Shown here in pieces: positions 39,868-52,430 of a DNA stretch of 64,000 bases. The stretch comes from Lysobacterales bacterium (GTDB lineage: Bacteria > Pseudomonadota > Gammaproteobacteria > Xanthomonadales > Rhodanobacteraceae): the NCBI GenBank assembly GCA_017305135.1, contig JAFKNA010000004.1:310001-374000 (forward strand), given 5' to 3'. Every line of letters starts with the position of its first letter. The first letter of the stretch is position 1. The notes beneath the pieces are model-generated. The model ran no database searches, had not been told where the DNA came from, and worked only from the letters and a program-made list of their open reading frames with translations. The position numbers and the translations under genes are program-made.

Positions 39868-40602
39868 TCAGGCCGTGGCTGCGTCCGGCAACGGGAACGA
39901 GAGCTGGACACGGGTCCCCTGCCCCTCGCCGCTCTCCAGCAGCACCGTGCCACCTGCCCGCCGCATCGTGTCGCGCACCTGCGCCAGGCCGAGGCCGGGG
40001 GCACCGCGGGTGGTGAAGAAGAGCTCGAAGGCGCGCATGCGTACCTCTTCCGGCATGCCCTCGCCGTCATCACTGGCGCTGAGGACCAGCCGGCCGGTTC
40101 CGGCAGCCGATCCGGCGCGCACAGCCTCGTTGCGCGTCTCGATCAGGAGTGTCCCGCCCTCGCCGCCCGCGGCATGCGCATTCTTCGCGATGTGCAGGAG
40201 CGCGCGGCACAGGAACGAGGCGTCGCACTGCACGACCGCGTCGTCCGCTTCGAGCCGGTATTCCAGCCCGAGAGGGGAGATCGCCGCTTCGAGTGCATCG
40301 CGGCAGCCGTCGAGCAGCGCGTGCATGTCGACCCTCTGCGAATCCACGCAGGCGCGAGCCGCACGCGACATCGCGTCGGTCAATTCACGCTGGCGCGCCA
40401 GCGTGTCGATGGTGCCGGACAGGAGCGCGTGGCTCCGGCCGTCGGCACTCTCCGTGGCGAGCTCCACGCCGACCATGGCCGTCGCCAACAGGTTGTTGAA
40501 GTCATGGGCGAGTTGCCCGACCAGCTGGCCGAGCGTCTCGATCTGCAGGGCGGTCGCGCGGTCGGCCGTGGACACGCTGGTATCAAACAGTGTAGCCATC
40601 AT
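39868..40602 (-). CDS. Sensorless histidine kinase
   Basis: A 244-residue protein with a dimerisation/His domain (GQLVGQLAHDFNNLLATAM) and an ATPase domain (HIAKNAHAAGGEGG, SASDDGEGMPEEV, FFTTRGAPGLGLAQV) but no sensor region beyond about 25 residues. It ends near, and convergent with, the NtrC-type regulator, so the pair is likely. Input must come from another protein or the cytosol. The 299-base gap upstream (40603-40901) holds no gene; it contains, on the - strand, TGGGGAA-ACCC-TTGC (40826-40812), a weak sigma-54-like site. Confidence 0.85.
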   Translation of the reverse strand: MMATLFDTSVSTADRATALQIETLGQLVGQLAHDFNNLLATAMVGVELATESADGRSHALLSGTIDTLARQRELTDAMSRAARACVDSQRVDMHALLDGCRDALEAAISPLGLEYRLEADDAVVQCDASFLCRALLHIAKNAHAAGGEGGTLLIETRNEAVRAGSAAGTGRLVLSASDDGEGMPEEVRMRAFELFFTTRGAPGLGLAQVRDTMRRAGGTVLLESGEGQGTRVQLSFPLPDAATA

Positions 40603-40901
40603 CGAATCTGGAATCGGTTGCTGCTTCGTCTCGGCGCGTGGCTCCGCAGGGCGGGCGCCACGACTGCCGGTCAGGTTTCCTCAAGGGAGTGGTCGAGCGG
40701 GAAAGCGCCCGGCGCGTCCTGCTCACGGCGACGCCGGCCTGAGCACGGCGTATGTCGCAGTCGTCACGTGGCTGCGTATCGGAGTGAGTCTCCCGCGAGC
40801 GTACATCGCCGGCAAGGGTTTCCCCATGCCGGACCGGAAGGAATTCCGCGGGGCTGCGCGGTGCGCCGACACGCGCCGACATCGCTTCCTCGTGGTGGCG
40901 G

Positions 40902-41273
40902 TCAGTCGAGCATGCCGCAACGCACCCGCTCGCGGCGCAGCTCGGTGAGATCCTCCACCATGTCGGTGAGGCTCACGCACATGTTGTAGATGCCCACGAT
41001 GGAATACGCCGACACCGCGGCATCGGGCGCATCGACGTGGATCTGCGCGTCGGCATCCACCCATACCAGCACCGGCCCCTCCAGCGTACTGTCGAAGATC
41101 CGACCCGCCACACCGGCGAGGTCATCATGAATGGACCCCAGCGGGCGGCTCTTCGTGGAACGGGAACTGCGTGCCGGCATCAGGCCGGAAGGTGACGCGG
41201 TCGCGGCGGCGTGCATGTCCATGGTCGCTCGATGGTTGCCAGGGGAGCCTTGGGCTTGCAGGAGTTGTGCCAT
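40902..41273 (-). CDS. Hypothetical protein
   Basis: A 123-residue protein of no family I recognise. The first half is low-complexity; the second is better ordered: GSIHDDLAGVAGRIFDSTLE, GPVLVWVDADAQIHVDAPD, SAYSIVGIYNMCVSLTDMVE and a charged end. It has no signal peptide or membrane segment. The start is uncertain: ATG 41273 lies directly beside a 9-base inverted repeat with no ribosome site, and ATG 41222 is an alternative. Upstream of the sensorless kinase on the same strand. Confidence 0.5.
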   Translation of the reverse strand: MAQLLQAQGSPGNHRATMDMHAAATASPSGLMPARSSRSTKSRPLGSIHDDLAGVAGRIFDSTLEGPVLVWVDADAQIHVDAPDAAVSAYSIVGIYNMCVSLTDMVEDLTELRRERVRCGMLD

Positions 41274-41331
41274 CAAGCTGAACCGTTCAGCTTGCTGCTG
41301 GACGGCGGGTAAATGTTGCCGACGTCGGCAA
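41274..41331. promoter_or_regulatory. Two dyads upstream of the hypothetical gene
   Basis: CAAGCTGAA-CCG-TTCAGCTTG (41274-41294) and TTGCCGAC-GTCGGCAA (41316-41331) are both perfect inverted repeats. A third, GTGCCGAG-N6-CTCGGCAC, lies at 41413-41434. They could be operators or a structured leader. The rest of the gap up to tadA holds no gene. Confidence 0.45.
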
Positions 41332-41546
41332 GAGTTACACCAGCGCCTCACTCCCGCTTCGGAAAAAACGGACGCCGCCGCTTCTCACGCCGAGTGCGCA
41401 CATGCTGCGTGCGTGCCGAGCTTCAACTCGGCACTCTTCCATGCCGCACCGTCGGGCAAGAAAACGGCCAGGCAGGAGCCCGGTCCTCCCAGGGAAGGGC
41501 ACAAGGAGTCCAGAGGGCGTGGCTCCCCTGATGTCTTCGCACGGCC

Positions 41547-43660
<2,114 letters not shown>

Positions 43661-43668
43661 GAACGGCC

Positions 43669-43700
43669 GGGATTGGGGATGGGAAGGCGGGATTCGGAAA
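43669..43700. repeat. GGGATTsGGGATT-type intergenic repeat, left copy
   Basis: GGGATTGGGGATGGG followed by GGGATTCGG just upstream of guaA. An inverted copy is at 44497-44520, on the other side of the toxin-antitoxin genes. Confidence 0.6.
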
Positions 43701-43718
43701 AGCGGCGACGCATCAACG

Positions 43719-44174
43719 CTACCCGGACTGGACGAGTGCCTGTTGCAGCAAGGGATGACGTTCCGCGGCGAAGGGATTGACGATGGTCATGCCGCGCCAG
43801 ACGAAGCCATCGTGCATGTCTTCGGAGAGCAGCAGGCGACAGTCCGCTTCTGCCGCGGCAGACAGGACCACTGCGTCCCAGGTCGAAAAACCATGGACGA
43901 CGCAAAGGTCCACGGCGGCGACCAGCATGGAAAAGGAGGTCTCGATGGTCGGCAGGTTGTCGTGCGTCGAGAGAACGACATCGCGCGCCTGCTCCTTTGG
44001 CCAGCGTGCCTTGCGCGTCAGGACGTTGAACAGTTCACCGAGCACCTGCACCGGCACGAGCACGCAGTGGCCTGCCAGCGCGTCCAGTACATCCAGCGCG
44101 AGGCGCTGGCGAACGGGATCGTTACCGCCGTGCGCGTAAACCAGGACATTGGTATCAACGGCAATCCGCATCAT
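43719..44174 (-). CDS. PIN-domain toxin (VapC-like)
   Basis: A 151-residue PIN ribonuclease-like protein: [15 protein letters not shown] with the first Asp, [20 protein letters not shown] with the Glu, [20 protein letters not shown] with the next Asp and LLSEDMHDG with the last acidic residues. All four acidic positions are present, so nuclease activity is plausible. Start overlaps the antitoxin stop (ATGA). Lies between guaB and guaA, bounded by inverted repeats. Confidence 0.87.
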   Translation of the reverse strand: MMRIAVDTNVLVYAHGGNDPVRQRLALDVLDALAGHCVLVPVQVLGELFNVLTRKARWPKEQARDVVLSTHDNLPTIETSFSMLVAAVDLCVVHGFSTWDAVVLSAAAEADCRLLLSEDMHDGFVWRGMTIVNPFAAERHPLLQQALVQSG

Positions 44175-44419
44175 TCGTCGTACAACTCGTCGCGTGTCCA
44201 GGGATCGACCTTGAACACGGGACGGGCGCGGAGCTGCGCGTAATAGGCCCTCCTCGCGGCGATGCGTTGCTTCTCCTCGGCGACATCGTCGATGGGCACG
44301 ATCTTCGCCACCGGCCGACCATGGGAAGTCACCACATAGGTGGTGCCCTCCTCGCGCACGCCGCGCAGCACCTGCGAGAACTTCCGGTTGGCGTCGGCTG
44401 CGGAGATGGACTCACTCAT
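44171..44419 (-). CDS. Phd/YefM-type antitoxin
   Basis: An 82-residue antitoxin: SESISAADANRKFSQVLRGV, GTTYVVTSHGRPVAKIVPID is the Phd/YefM DNA-binding fold, and the C-terminal charged tail ([19 protein letters not shown]) would cover the toxin. ATG 44419 has AGGA eight bases upstream; an ATG at 44434 is less likely. GTAGT-N7-ACTAC at 44436-44452 is a possible operator. Neutralises the PIN toxin encoded next. Confidence 0.87.
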   Translation of the reverse strand: MSESISAADANRKFSQVLRGVREEGTTYVVTSHGRPVAKIVPIDDVAEEKQRIAARRAYYAQLRARPVFKVDPWTRDELYDE

Positions 44420-44496
44420 GATTGGATCCTGCATTGTAGTTCTTTGCACTACTTTCGCATGATGCCGACTTCCAGGCAACCCGGCTTTGCCGAACA

Positions 44497-44520
44497 TCCA
44501 ATCCCGAATCCCCAATCGCG
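44497..44520. repeat. GGGATTsGGGATT-type intergenic repeat, right copy
   Basis: CCAATCCCGAATCCCCAATCG, the reverse orientation of the copy at 43669-43700. It ends eight bases before the guaB stop. Confidence 0.6.
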
Positions 44521-44527
44521 GCCTTCC

Positions 44528-45988
<1,461 letters not shown>

Positions 45989-46091
45989 CTATTTTACAGG
46001 GTGGGCGCCCCGCTCGCCACCCGCGCCGTGGCGGCAATCGCTGCAGGAGTCCACCCGGTGGGCGGCCGGCGCGACGTCGATCGTGATGCGC

Positions 46092-46116
46092 GGGTCGCGC
46101 CCGGGTGCCTCCTACA
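46092..46116. repeat. Single REP element
   Basis: GGTCGCGCCCGGGTGCCTCCTAC is a degenerate copy of the unit clustered at 5438-5640. It touches the stop of the DUF72 gene. Confidence 0.5.
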
Positions 46117-46960
46117 TTTCATTGTCTGCCGATCGCAGATTTGCCGCGAGCACCATTGCGGCGGCGGGGTTGCGTTCCTTGGCCGCGCCGATGAAATAGA
46201 TGAAGGCGTCCCGGGCTTTTGTTGAGCCCTTCGGCACAACACCGACGTGCGGGAGATCGGAGGGATCCGCGCCTCGTGCCCAGATCCGCGCCCGCGCCGC
46301 CCATTGGTCCAGCGCTTCCGCGGCGTAGCCTTGCGGAATCGGGGAGACGCTACCCTTCAGCCGCGCATAGATGAAGCCGCCGGTGGCGTCCGCGAAGGAG
46401 GGCTGCTTCGGCGAATCGGTGAACACGGTGGCGATGCCGCGACTCCGCGCCAGTTCCAGGTACGCCTCGCACGCGAAGCCGGGATGGCGCACCTCGAGCG
46501 CGTGGCGCAGGCGTAGCCCGCCCGTTTGCGAAGGCAGGAGGTCGAGGAAACGCGCGAGGTCATCCGGATCGAAGCGCAGGCCCAGCGGCAGTTGCCAATT
46601 GATCGGTCCGAGGCGGTCGCCGAGTTCAGCCAGACCACCGTCGATGAACCCGGCGATGCTGCGTCCCGCATCGGCGAGCCGGTTGCGATCGGTCAGGTAG
46701 CGCGGCGCCTTCAGCGCAAAGATGAAGCCTTCCGGCGTCTCGTCGCGCCATTTCGCGTAGATGGCGGGCGCCGGTGCGCGGTAGAAGGTGCTGTTGATCT
46801 CGATGGTATCGAGCTGGCGGCTGGCATATTCGAGCTCCCGCCGCTGCGGCCACTTGCGCGGATAGAAGTTGTCGCGCCACGGCGCGTAGTTCCATCCGCC
46901 GATGCCGACGCGGATGCTGCCCATCGCGGGCAAGGATTCGTGCGGTTGCGCATTACTCAT
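46112..46960 (-). CDS. DUF72 family protein
   Basis: A 282-residue TIM-barrel-like protein with the DUF72 signature: [80 protein letters not shown], and AYIYF-like [18 protein letters not shown] near the end. Function unknown in the family, with weak similarity to endonuclease IV-type barrels. ATG 46960 gives the normal length. Confidence 0.9.
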   Translation of the reverse strand: MSNAQPHESLPAMGSIRVGIGGWNYAPWRDNFYPRKWPQRRELEYASRQLDTIEINSTFYRAPAPAIYAKWRDETPEGFIFALKAPRYLTDRNRLADAGRSIAGFIDGGLAELGDRLGPINWQLPLGLRFDPDDLARFLDLLPSQTGGLRLRHALEVRHPGFACEAYLELARSRGIATVFTDSPKQPSFADATGGFIYARLKGSVSPIPQGYAAEALDQWAARARIWARGADPSDLPHVGVVPKGSTKARDAFIYFIGAAKERNPAAAMVLAANLRSADNEM

Positions 46961-47056
46961 GGCAAGACTCCCAGCATCGCTGCGCCGGCCATGATGCACG
47001 TATCCGCCGCGAGTGCCCACCACCCTCAGCGGCGCCGCTCACCGGTCGACTTCCCC

Positions 47057-47317
47057 TCACGCGCGCCATCCGGCAACGGCACCCCGACCGGCCAGTAGGC
47101 GGTCGATCGCCCGCCGCCACCCGTCGGCCGGCGGCGCCTGGAAGTGGATCTTCTGGCGGCCGATCGGCCCGGATACGACCTGCATCGGGCCATGCGCATC
47201 GTCGCGCCACTGCCCCACCCGGATTTCGGAGAGGCCGCTGCGGCCGGTCGGGAACAACGCTGCCTGCACGTCACGGAGGGAGGAATGAGCTCGGGCAATA
47301 CGCTCCAGGCGGAGCAC
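47057..47317 (-). pseudogene. Fic-family protein remnant
   Basis: An 86-codon frame that holds only the middle of the N-terminal part of a Fic protein: LRDVQAALFPTGRSGLSEIR, VGQWRDDAHGPMQVVSGPIG and KIHFQAPPADG. The catalytic HPFxxGNGR region and the beginning are missing, and the frame ends soon after. Intact relatives run to 350 or more residues. A decayed gene; it has no visible start signal. Confidence 0.65.
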
Positions 47318-47347
47318 TGGCCTCCAGGGTTGGCGCAGCGCAGCGGA

Positions 47348-48076
47348 TCACGCCACGCGCGGCACCGTCCAGCCGAACGCCTCCAGCAGCCTGCGCCATT
47401 CCGCGTCGAGCGGCGCTTCCAGCCGCACCGCTTCACCCGTCGCGGGATGCACGAAGCCGATCCGCCATGCATGCAGCATCAGCCGGTGCACGCCGAAGTG
47501 CTGGCGGATCAGCCGGTTGTGGTCGCCGCGGCCGTGGCTGGTGTCGCCGAGGATGTGGTGCGAGACGTGGTGGAAATGGCGGCGGATCTGCCGGTAGCGG
47601 CCCGTTTCCGGGAGGACTTCGAGCAGCGAATAGCGCTGCTGCGGATAGCGCCCGAGCGCGAGCGGGATTTCCGCGGTCGCCAGCCGTCGCCAGCGCGTCA
47701 AGGCCGGCTTGGCCTCGCCGCGCAGGCTCGATCCGGTCAGCGGATAGTCGATCGCGCCCTCCTCCGCGGGCCAGCCGCGGACCACCGCGAGGTAGGCCTT
47801 TTCCACCGTGCGCGCCATCATCTGCCGGCCGAGCTCGGCAGCGATTTCCGGCGACCGCGCGATGAGCAGCGCGCCACTGGTGGCGCGATCCAGCCGGTGC
47901 ACGGGATGGAGCGGCCCTTCGACCTCGCGCCGCAGGCGATCGACGAGGTAATCCTCGTCGGCGCCGACCAGGCGGCTGCGATGCACGGCGAGGCCGGCCG
48001 GCTTGTCGACAACGAGGAGGTGTTCGTCGAGGTGCAGCCGTTCGAGCGCGTCCACGGACGCGGCAGCAGCGCTCAT
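47348..48076 (-). CDS. truC: tRNA pseudouridine(65) synthase
   Basis: A 242-residue RluA-family synthase: LHLDEHLLVVDKPAGLAVHR, HPVHRLDRATSGALLIARS with the catalytic Asp, KAYLAVVRGWP, and the TruC-type LPETGRYRQIRRHFHHVSH and RLMLHAWRIGF. Length and the RQIRRH form fit TruC rather than the longer RluA/C/D proteins. Confidence 0.9.
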   Translation of the reverse strand: MSAAAASVDALERLHLDEHLLVVDKPAGLAVHRSRLVGADEDYLVDRLRREVEGPLHPVHRLDRATSGALLIARSPEIAAELGRQMMARTVEKAYLAVVRGWPAEEGAIDYPLTGSSLRGEAKPALTRWRRLATAEIPLALGRYPQQRYSLLEVLPETGRYRQIRRHFHHVSHHILGDTSHGRGDHNRLIRQHFGVHRLMLHAWRIGFVHPATGEAVRLEAPLDAEWRRLLEAFGWTVPRVA

Positions 48077-48116
48077 GGACGGCCCGGCATCGGCGGCAAG
48101 GCGAGGCGCATGCCGA

Positions 48117-48971
48117 TCAATCGAAGAAGGTTTCCGCTGCTTCCAGCGTGTTGCCGATCAGCGTCGCCACCGTCATCGGGCCGACGCCGCCCGGCACCGG
48201 GGTGATCCAAGAGGCACGCTCGGCGGCCGGTTCGAACTCGACGTCGCCCACTAGCCGACCGTCGTCCAGCCGGTTGATGCCGACGTCGATCACCACCGCG
48301 CCCGGCTTGATCCACTCACCCTTGACCAGCCCCGGCTTGCCCGCGGCGACCACCACGATATCCGCGCGCCGCACCTCGCCTTCGAGGTCCGCCGTGAACC
48401 TGTGGCAGGCGGTGGTGGTGCAGCCGGCCAGCAGCAGTTCCAAGACCAGTGGGCGCCCGACGTGGTTGGAGACGCCGACCACGACCGCGTCGCGGCCGCG
48501 CACCGGCCGGTCGGTGTGCGCCAGCAGCGTCATCACGCCCTTCGGCGTGCAGGGCCGCAAGCCGCGCTGTCGCAGCACCAGCCGGCCGACGTTCTCGGCC
48601 TGGAAGCCGTCGACGTCCTTGCGCGCGTCGATGCGGTCGATCAGGGCGGTCGCGTTGATGCCTGGCGGCAGCGGCAGTTGCAGGAGGATGCCGTGCACGT
48701 CCGGATCGGCATTGAGGCGATCGATCAGCGCGACCAGCTCGGCCTCGCCGGTGCCGGCCGGCAGGTCATGGTCGAAGGAGCGGAATCCGACCTGCCTGCA
48801 GGCGCGCCGCTTGTTCTTCACGTAGACCGAGGAGGCGGGATCGGCGCCGACCAGGATGACGGCGAGTCCCGGCGCGCGCTGGCCGGCGGCGATGCGCGCC
48901 CGCACGCGGCTGTCGACGGAATCGAGCAGTTCGGCGGCGATGCGGCGGCCGTCGAGGAGTCGCGCGGTCAT
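48117..48971 (-). CDS. folD: Methylenetetrahydrofolate dehydrogenase / cyclohydrolase
   Basis: A 284-residue bifunctional one-carbon enzyme: [20 protein letters not shown] with the catalytic Lys, [55 protein letters not shown] (NADP loop; the usual GRS reads GVS), and [19 protein letters not shown]. Full length. Confidence 0.95.
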   Translation of the reverse strand: MTARLLDGRRIAAELLDSVDSRVRARIAAGQRAPGLAVILVGADPASSVYVKNKRRACRQVGFRSFDHDLPAGTGEAELVALIDRLNADPDVHGILLQLPLPPGINATALIDRIDARKDVDGFQAENVGRLVLRQRGLRPCTPKGVMTLLAHTDRPVRGRDAVVVGVSNHVGRPLVLELLLAGCTTTACHRFTADLEGEVRRADIVVVAAGKPGLVKGEWIKPGAVVIDVGINRLDDGRLVGDVEFEPAAERASWITPVPGGVGPMTVATLIGNTLEAAETFFD

Positions 48972-49048
48972 GGGGAATCCGGCGTAAAACGGACATTATC
49001 CCATGCGAGGCTCGATCGCCTCAAACCCGTGGAGGGTAATGCGCCATG

Positions 49049-49072
49049 GATCGCGCCCAGGTGCGCTCCTAC
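49049..49072. repeat. Single REP element overlapping the der stop
   Basis: GATCGCGCCCAGGTGCGCTC followed by CTAC is one REP unit. The der stop codon (49069-49071) lies inside its CTAC end. Confidence 0.6.
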
Positions 49073-50472
49073 CGGTCGCCGCGGCGGGCGTTGCGGATCA
49101 TGCGCGTGCGCCGGCGCTGCTGCCCCTCGGTGAGGACATTGCGCTTGCCGGCGTAGGGATTCTCGCCATCGCGGAACTCGATGCGCACCGGCGTGCCTTC
49201 CAGGCGGTAGCGCTTGCGGAAGAAGTTCTCGAGGTAGCGCCGGTAGCTGTCGGCGATGTGTTTGGTGCGCGCGCCGTGGATGATGATCGTCGGCGGGTTG
49301 CTGCCGCCCGGATGGGCGAACTTGAGCTTGGGCGTGTGGCCGCGCACGAGCGGCGGCTGATAGGCCTGGTAGGCCGCCTCGACCGCGCGCGTCAGCTCGG
49401 AGGAGGTGAATGCGTGGTTGGACGAGGCGTGGGCGCGGTTGATCGCCTTCATCAGTTCGCCGATGCCGCTGCCGTGGAGTGCGGAAATGAACACCTGCCG
49501 CGCCCATGGCGCGAAATCCAGCCGTCGCGCCAGCGAGTTGACGCACTGCTCGCGCTGGTAGCGGTCGAGGCCATCCCACTTGTTGACCGCGATCACCAGC
49601 GCGCGACCGGCCTCCAGCACATGGCCGATCAGCGTCGCGTCCTGCTCGGCCACGCCTTCGCGTGCGTCGAGTACCAGCACCGTCACGTGCGCCGCCTCGA
49701 CCGACTGCAACGACTTGATGACGCTGAACTTCTCCACCACGTCCTCGACGCGGGCGCGGCGGCGGATGCCGGCGGTGTCGATCAGCGTGTAGCGGCGCCC
49801 GTCGCGTTCGAGCGGCACGCGGATGGAATCGCGCGTGGTGCCCGGCACATCGGAGGCGATCACGCGTTCCTCGCCGAGCAGACGGTTGACCAGGGTGGAC
49901 TTGCCGACGTTGGGCCGGCCGACGATGGCGACGCGGATGCCGTCGTCAGGCGATTCCGCCAGCGGATCGGTGGACGGCTCGGGCAGCAGCGGCAGCACCG
50001 AGGCCAGCAGCGCGGGCACGCCGCGCCCGTGCGCGGCCGACAGCGGCAGCGCGGCCTGCACGCCGAGCGCGGCGAACTCGGCCATCGCGGCGTGCTCGTC
50101 GAGCCCATCCACCTTGTTGACGGCGAGCACGAACGGCTTGCCGCTGCGGCGCAGGCGGTCGAGGATGGCGTGGTCGGAAGGCAGCAGGCCGTCGCGCGCG
50201 TCGACGGTGAGCACCACCACGTCGGCCTCGTCCATGGCCAGTTCCGCCTGGCGCGCGGTGTGCGCGTCAAGCCCGCTGGCGTCATCGACCAGGCCGCCGG
50301 TGTCGACCACCACGAAGGGTTGCTCTGGGTCGAGCCGGCACACGCCGTAGTGGCGGTCGCGGGTCACGCCGGGACGGTCATGCACCAGCGCGTCACGGCT
50401 GCGCGTGAGCACGTTGAACAGGGTGGACTTGCCGACGTTGGGGCGCCCGACCAGGGCGATTACGGGAAGCAT
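49069..50472 (-). CDS. der: Ribosome biogenesis GTPase Der
   Basis: A 467-residue double-GTPase (EngA) needed for 50S assembly. G domain 1: VALVGRPNVGKSTLFNVL, DTGGLVDDA, NKVDG; G domain 2: VAIVGRPNVGKSTLVNRLLG, DTAGIRRRARVED, NKWDG; then the KH-like domain (GHTPKLKFAHPGGSNPPTII, FFRKRYRLEGTPVRIEFR). Full length. Downstream of bamB in the conserved order. Confidence 0.96.
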   Translation of the reverse strand: MLPVIALVGRPNVGKSTLFNVLTRSRDALVHDRPGVTRDRHYGVCRLDPEQPFVVVDTGGLVDDASGLDAHTARQAELAMDEADVVVLTVDARDGLLPSDHAILDRLRRSGKPFVLAVNKVDGLDEHAAMAEFAALGVQAALPLSAAHGRGVPALLASVLPLLPEPSTDPLAESPDDGIRVAIVGRPNVGKSTLVNRLLGEERVIASDVPGTTRDSIRVPLERDGRRYTLIDTAGIRRRARVEDVVEKFSVIKSLQSVEAAHVTVLVLDAREGVAEQDATLIGHVLEAGRALVIAVNKWDGLDRYQREQCVNSLARRLDFAPWARQVFISALHGSGIGELMKAINRAHASSNHAFTSSELTRAVEAAYQAYQPPLVRGHTPKLKFAHPGGSNPPTIIIHGARTKHIADSYRRYLENFFRKRYRLEGTPVRIEFRDGENPYAGKRNVLTEGQQRRRTRMIRNARRGDR

Positions 50473-50538
50473 GGCGGTTCCGGATGGTTCGTGGGGCGGG
50501 CATCGGCCCGCCCGTGGCGCAATCCGCCGCCGGCCCGC

Positions 50539-51750
50539 TCAGGGCGCGAGGCGGTAGGCGCCGATGCGGCCGTCGACGTCCTCGACGTAGAGCACGTCGC
50601 CGACGACCAGCGGCTTGCCTTCGATGGCCTTGCGGCCAAGCCGCTCGCGGGCGGCGAACTTGCCCTCGTCGAGGGTCAGCCAGTGCACGTAGCCCTCGCT
50701 GTCGCCGATGGCCACGTAGTCGCCCTGGACGACCGGGCCGCTCAGCCAGCGGAACCTGAGCTGGTCCTGCTTCCAGAGGTTGGCACCGGTGTCGCGATCG
50801 AAGGCCCAGACGTTGCCGTCGGCATCGACGATCACCGCCACCTTGCCGCCGACCGCGGCGCCGGCATAGCTGGACAGGTCGCGCTGCCAGACCGGGCGCC
50901 CGGTGCCGCTGGCCAGCGCCAGCACCTGGCCGCGGTAGCCCGCGGCGTACAGCGTGCCACCGTCCATGACGAGAGCGCCGTCGACGTCGGACAGGCGCTC
51001 GACCTCGGTGCGGCCCTCGCCGGCGGAGAGCGTCTGCACCCATTGCTCGATGCCGTCGTCGAGGCGCAGGGCGACCACCCTGCCGTTGTCGAAACCGTCG
51101 TACACCATGCCCTGCGACACCAGCGGCGCCGCGTTGCCGCGCAGGCTCAACGCCGGCACCGGCTGGTCGAAGATCCAGCGGTGGCTGCCATCGGATGCAT
51201 CCAGGGCGACCAGGCGCCCGTCGTTGGTCCGCACCACCACCAGGCCGCTGGAGATAGCCGGCGACGCGATGATCTCGGAACTCATCTGGACGTGCCAGCG
51301 CTCGCTGCCATCGCTGGCCGACAACGCGTAGAGCTGGCCGTCGAGACCACCGACGACCAGCAGGTCGCCGTCCACGGCGGGGCCGCCGGTCCAGCGCAGC
51401 GAGTTGGGTCCGCTGCGCCACAGGCGCCCCTGACGTTCGCCGATGCGGCGCTTCCACACGCTGCGCCCGGTCGCCGCGTCCAGCGCTTCCACGCTGCCGT
51501 CGATGCCGGCCGCGTAGAGCCGGCCATCGGCTTCGACCGGGGTGATGAGCGCGCCGGACATGCCGGCTCCGCCACCGACCCGGGCGCTCCAGAGGCGTTG
51601 CGCATTCACCGTCGGCGCGAACTCGACCAGCGGCGAGGGCGGCTCGACGTTGTCCTTGCCGCCGAGCGTGCGCAGCCAGCTGCAACCGCCGAGCGCCAGG
51701 GCACAGGCGACCAGGGCCAGTGGCAGGACGCTTCGCAATCCGATCCTCAT
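50539..51750 (-). CDS. bamB: Outer membrane assembly lipoprotein BamB
   Basis: A 403-residue beta-propeller lipoprotein of the BAM complex. Signal peptide with lipobox LALGGCSW (Cys near 24), then eight-bladed PQQ-like repeats, for example GRLYAAGIDGSVEALDAATG, LLVVGGLDGQLYALSASDG and VAIGDSEGYVHWLTLDEG. ATG 51750 overlaps the yfgM stop. Periplasmic face of the outer membrane. Confidence 0.94.
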   Translation of the reverse strand: MRIGLRSVLPLALVACALALGGCSWLRTLGGKDNVEPPSPLVEFAPTVNAQRLWSARVGGGAGMSGALITPVEADGRLYAAGIDGSVEALDAATGRSVWKRRIGERQGRLWRSGPNSLRWTGGPAVDGDLLVVGGLDGQLYALSASDGSERWHVQMSSEIIASPAISSGLVVVRTNDGRLVALDASDGSHRWIFDQPVPALSLRGNAAPLVSQGMVYDGFDNGRVVALRLDDGIEQWVQTLSAGEGRTEVERLSDVDGALVMDGGTLYAAGYRGQVLALASGTGRPVWQRDLSSYAGAAVGGKVAVIVDADGNVWAFDRDTGANLWKQDQLRFRWLSGPVVQGDYVAIGDSEGYVHWLTLDEGKFAARERLGRKAIEGKPLVVGDVLYVEDVDGRIGAYRLAP

Positions 51751-52430
51751 GAGCCCAGCTTCTCCGGCGCCGGCGATGCTTCCGCAGGGGGCGCGCTCGC
51801 CGCCGGAAGCTCGTCCAGCTTCATCTGTACCACCGCGCGGCCGGGCGCCTGCGGCTCGAGGTGCGCAAGCGCGCCCGCGTAGGCGTCGCGCGCCGCCTCG
51901 GCGCGGCCGAGCCTGACCAGCGCATCGCCGCGCACTTCGCCGGCAAGCCCCGCGAAGGCATCGCCCTTGATGCCGTCGAGCAGCTTGATGGCGCCATCGG
52001 CATCGCCCTCGGCCAGTTTCACGCGAGCCAGGCGAAGCGTGACCAGCGCCTTCATGGTCGGCAGCTCGGCGTGCGAGGAAGCCCACTGCAGCGCCTCGCC
52101 GGCGGCGGCGAGATCGCCCTTGTCGCTGGCCATTTCCGCCTGCTGCAGCGCGGCGAGGACGGCGTACACGCCATTCGGCGCCTCCTCGCGCAGGGTCGCC
52201 GCGATCTTCTGGACGTCCTCATCGTTGCGCGCCGTGGCGGCATCCGCCAGGGCCTGGTACTGGACCGCGGCTTCAGCCGCGCGGTTCGCGCGATGCGCCT
52301 TCCACTGCTGCCAGCCGAAGATCAGGAGCAGCCCGACAACCACGCCGATCGCCATCGAGAGGGCGTTCTCGCGCAACCATTTGCGGACCACTTCACCTTG
52401 TTCGTGTTCGTCGAGCAGCTCGAAGGACAT
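51747..52430 (-). CDS. yfgM: YfgM family membrane TPR protein
   Basis: A 227-residue ancillary SecYEG translocon-type protein: cytosolic start EHEQGEVVRKWLRENA, one membrane segment (AIGVVVGLLLIFGWQQW, about residues 26-44), then TPR-like helices in the periplasm and a Pro/Ala-rich end. Just upstream of bamB (four-base overlap). In most gammaproteobacteria hisS and/or ispG would precede it; here rodZ does, 98 bases away. Confidence 0.88.
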   Translation of the reverse strand: MSFELLDEHEQGEVVRKWLRENALSMAIGVVVGLLLIFGWQQWKAHRANRAAEAAVQYQALADAATARNDEDVQKIAATLREEAPNGVYAVLAALQQAEMASDKGDLAAAGEALQWASSHAELPTMKALVTLRLARVKLAEGDADGAIKLLDGIKGDAFAGLAGEVRGDALVRLGRAEAARDAYAGALAHLEPQAPGRAVVQMKLDELPAASAPPAEASPAPEKLGS

